Source: Palaemon carinicauda
Taxonomy: Eukaryota; Arthropoda; Malacostraca; Decapoda; Palaemonidae
Reading direction: 5' to 3'
Length of the DNA: 64,000 bases
Assembly: GCF_036898095.1 (NCBI RefSeq)
Contig: NC_090767.1
Location: 28,764,282 to 28,828,281 of the forward strand
Shown here: positions 63,941-64,000 of the stretch, piece after piece
How positions within the stretch are numbered: the stretch's first letter is position 1
Layout: each line of letters starts with the position of its first letter
Made by a program: the position numbers and the translations under genes
Notes under the pieces: model-generated
What the model saw: only the letters and a program-made list of their open reading frames with translations
What the model was told of the DNA's origin: nothing
Databases searched by the model: none

Positions 63941-64000
63941 AGAATTGACAAACTTACACAAGAATTGGCCAACTAGCACAAGAATTGGCCAACTGGCACG

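Larger units (their letters stand above)
45990..64000. repeat. 20-bp minisatellite array, over 18 kb, runs off the window
   Basis: The unit is ACAAGAATTGGCCAACTGGC with recurrent variants at the end (CTAGC, CTGGC, CATGC), at position 3 (ACGAG), and a second type ACAAGAATTGACAAACTTAC. Units line up with very few length changes. A 100-bp order (five units) repeats, for example at 52041 and 52141. Because 20 is not a multiple of 3, the open frames have a 60-bp (20-residue) period and are present in both strands; I treat them as noncoding. Each main unit includes the palindrome TTGGCCAA. Confidence 0.97.

Noticed and set aside
45983..64000. Many 60-240-codon frames with repeats like NWHKNWPTGTRIGQLAQEL or its antisense
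   Set aside because: They are translations of a 20-bp repeat (20-residue period) open on both strands at once. Rare stop-bearing variants end them at random.
45990..64000. CRISPR-like array
   Set aside because: Units are contiguous 20-bp repeats without unique spacers, in eukaryotic context, with higher-order duplications.

Overview
This looks like a stretch of a eukaryotic, probably arthropod and most likely decapod crustacean, nuclear genome. The reasons are very long di- and trinucleotide microsatellites, tRNA-derived SINE-like repeats, several DIRS-type (tyrosine-recombinase) retrotransposons with spliceosomal-type splice signals, and no bacterial gene organisation. The organism call is an inference. 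I see no convincing host gene, tRNA or rRNA gene and no CRISPR array. Almost every long open frame is retrotransposon coding sequence or an artefact of a tandem repeat.

Layout. 1-4.8 kb: AT-rich sequence with SINE-like copies, two other dispersed repeats, a diverged 188-bp tandem duplication and two long (TA)n tracts. 4.8-11.3 kb: an extremely G-rich minisatellite (G-rich on the + strand) with a 224-bp higher-order unit. 11.3-12.2 kb: (GA)n/(CT)n microsatellites. 12.2-17.2 kb: a degraded + strand DIRS-like element (element 1) with no recognisable 5' terminus. 17.27-18.1 kb: a still older DIRS RT-RNase H remnant, interrupted by element 2 (18109-26169, minus strand). 26.3-28.5 kb: SINE, a 35/70-bp tandem repeat, microsatellites and dispersed repeats. 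28523-43795: element 3 (plus strand), whose right terminal repeat is split by the nested element 4 (36251-43723, minus strand). 43.8-45.96 kb: AT-rich sequence, SINE and dispersed repeats. 45.99 kb to the window end: at least 18 kb of a 20-bp minisatellite with 100-bp and multi-kilobase higher-order duplications.

The DIRS-type elements share one plan. Inverted terminal repeats flank a Gag-like ORF, then a Pol with reverse transcriptase, RNase H and a methyltransferase-like region in the +1 frame, then a tyrosine recombinase back in the Gag frame. Near the 3' end lies an internal complementary region (ICR) made of the reverse complements of both element ends. This is the DIRS1 architecture. 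Both insertions with readable empty sites (elements 2 and 4) show only a shared AAA and no convincing target-site duplication, as expected for recombinase integration. Element 4 is the youngest and has intact Gag, Pol and recombinase frames, but its RT YxDD box reads YLYD. Element 3 reads YLND; element 2 keeps YLDD but is broken by stops and frameshifts.

The most unusual features are: a phase-0 intron inside gag of elements 2 and 4 that element 3 lacks; a conserved short leader ORF followed by a donor-like sequence in three elements; a conserved Cys/His module at the Gag N-terminus; and Gag and recombinase sharing one frame that stays largely open through the overlapping RT gene.
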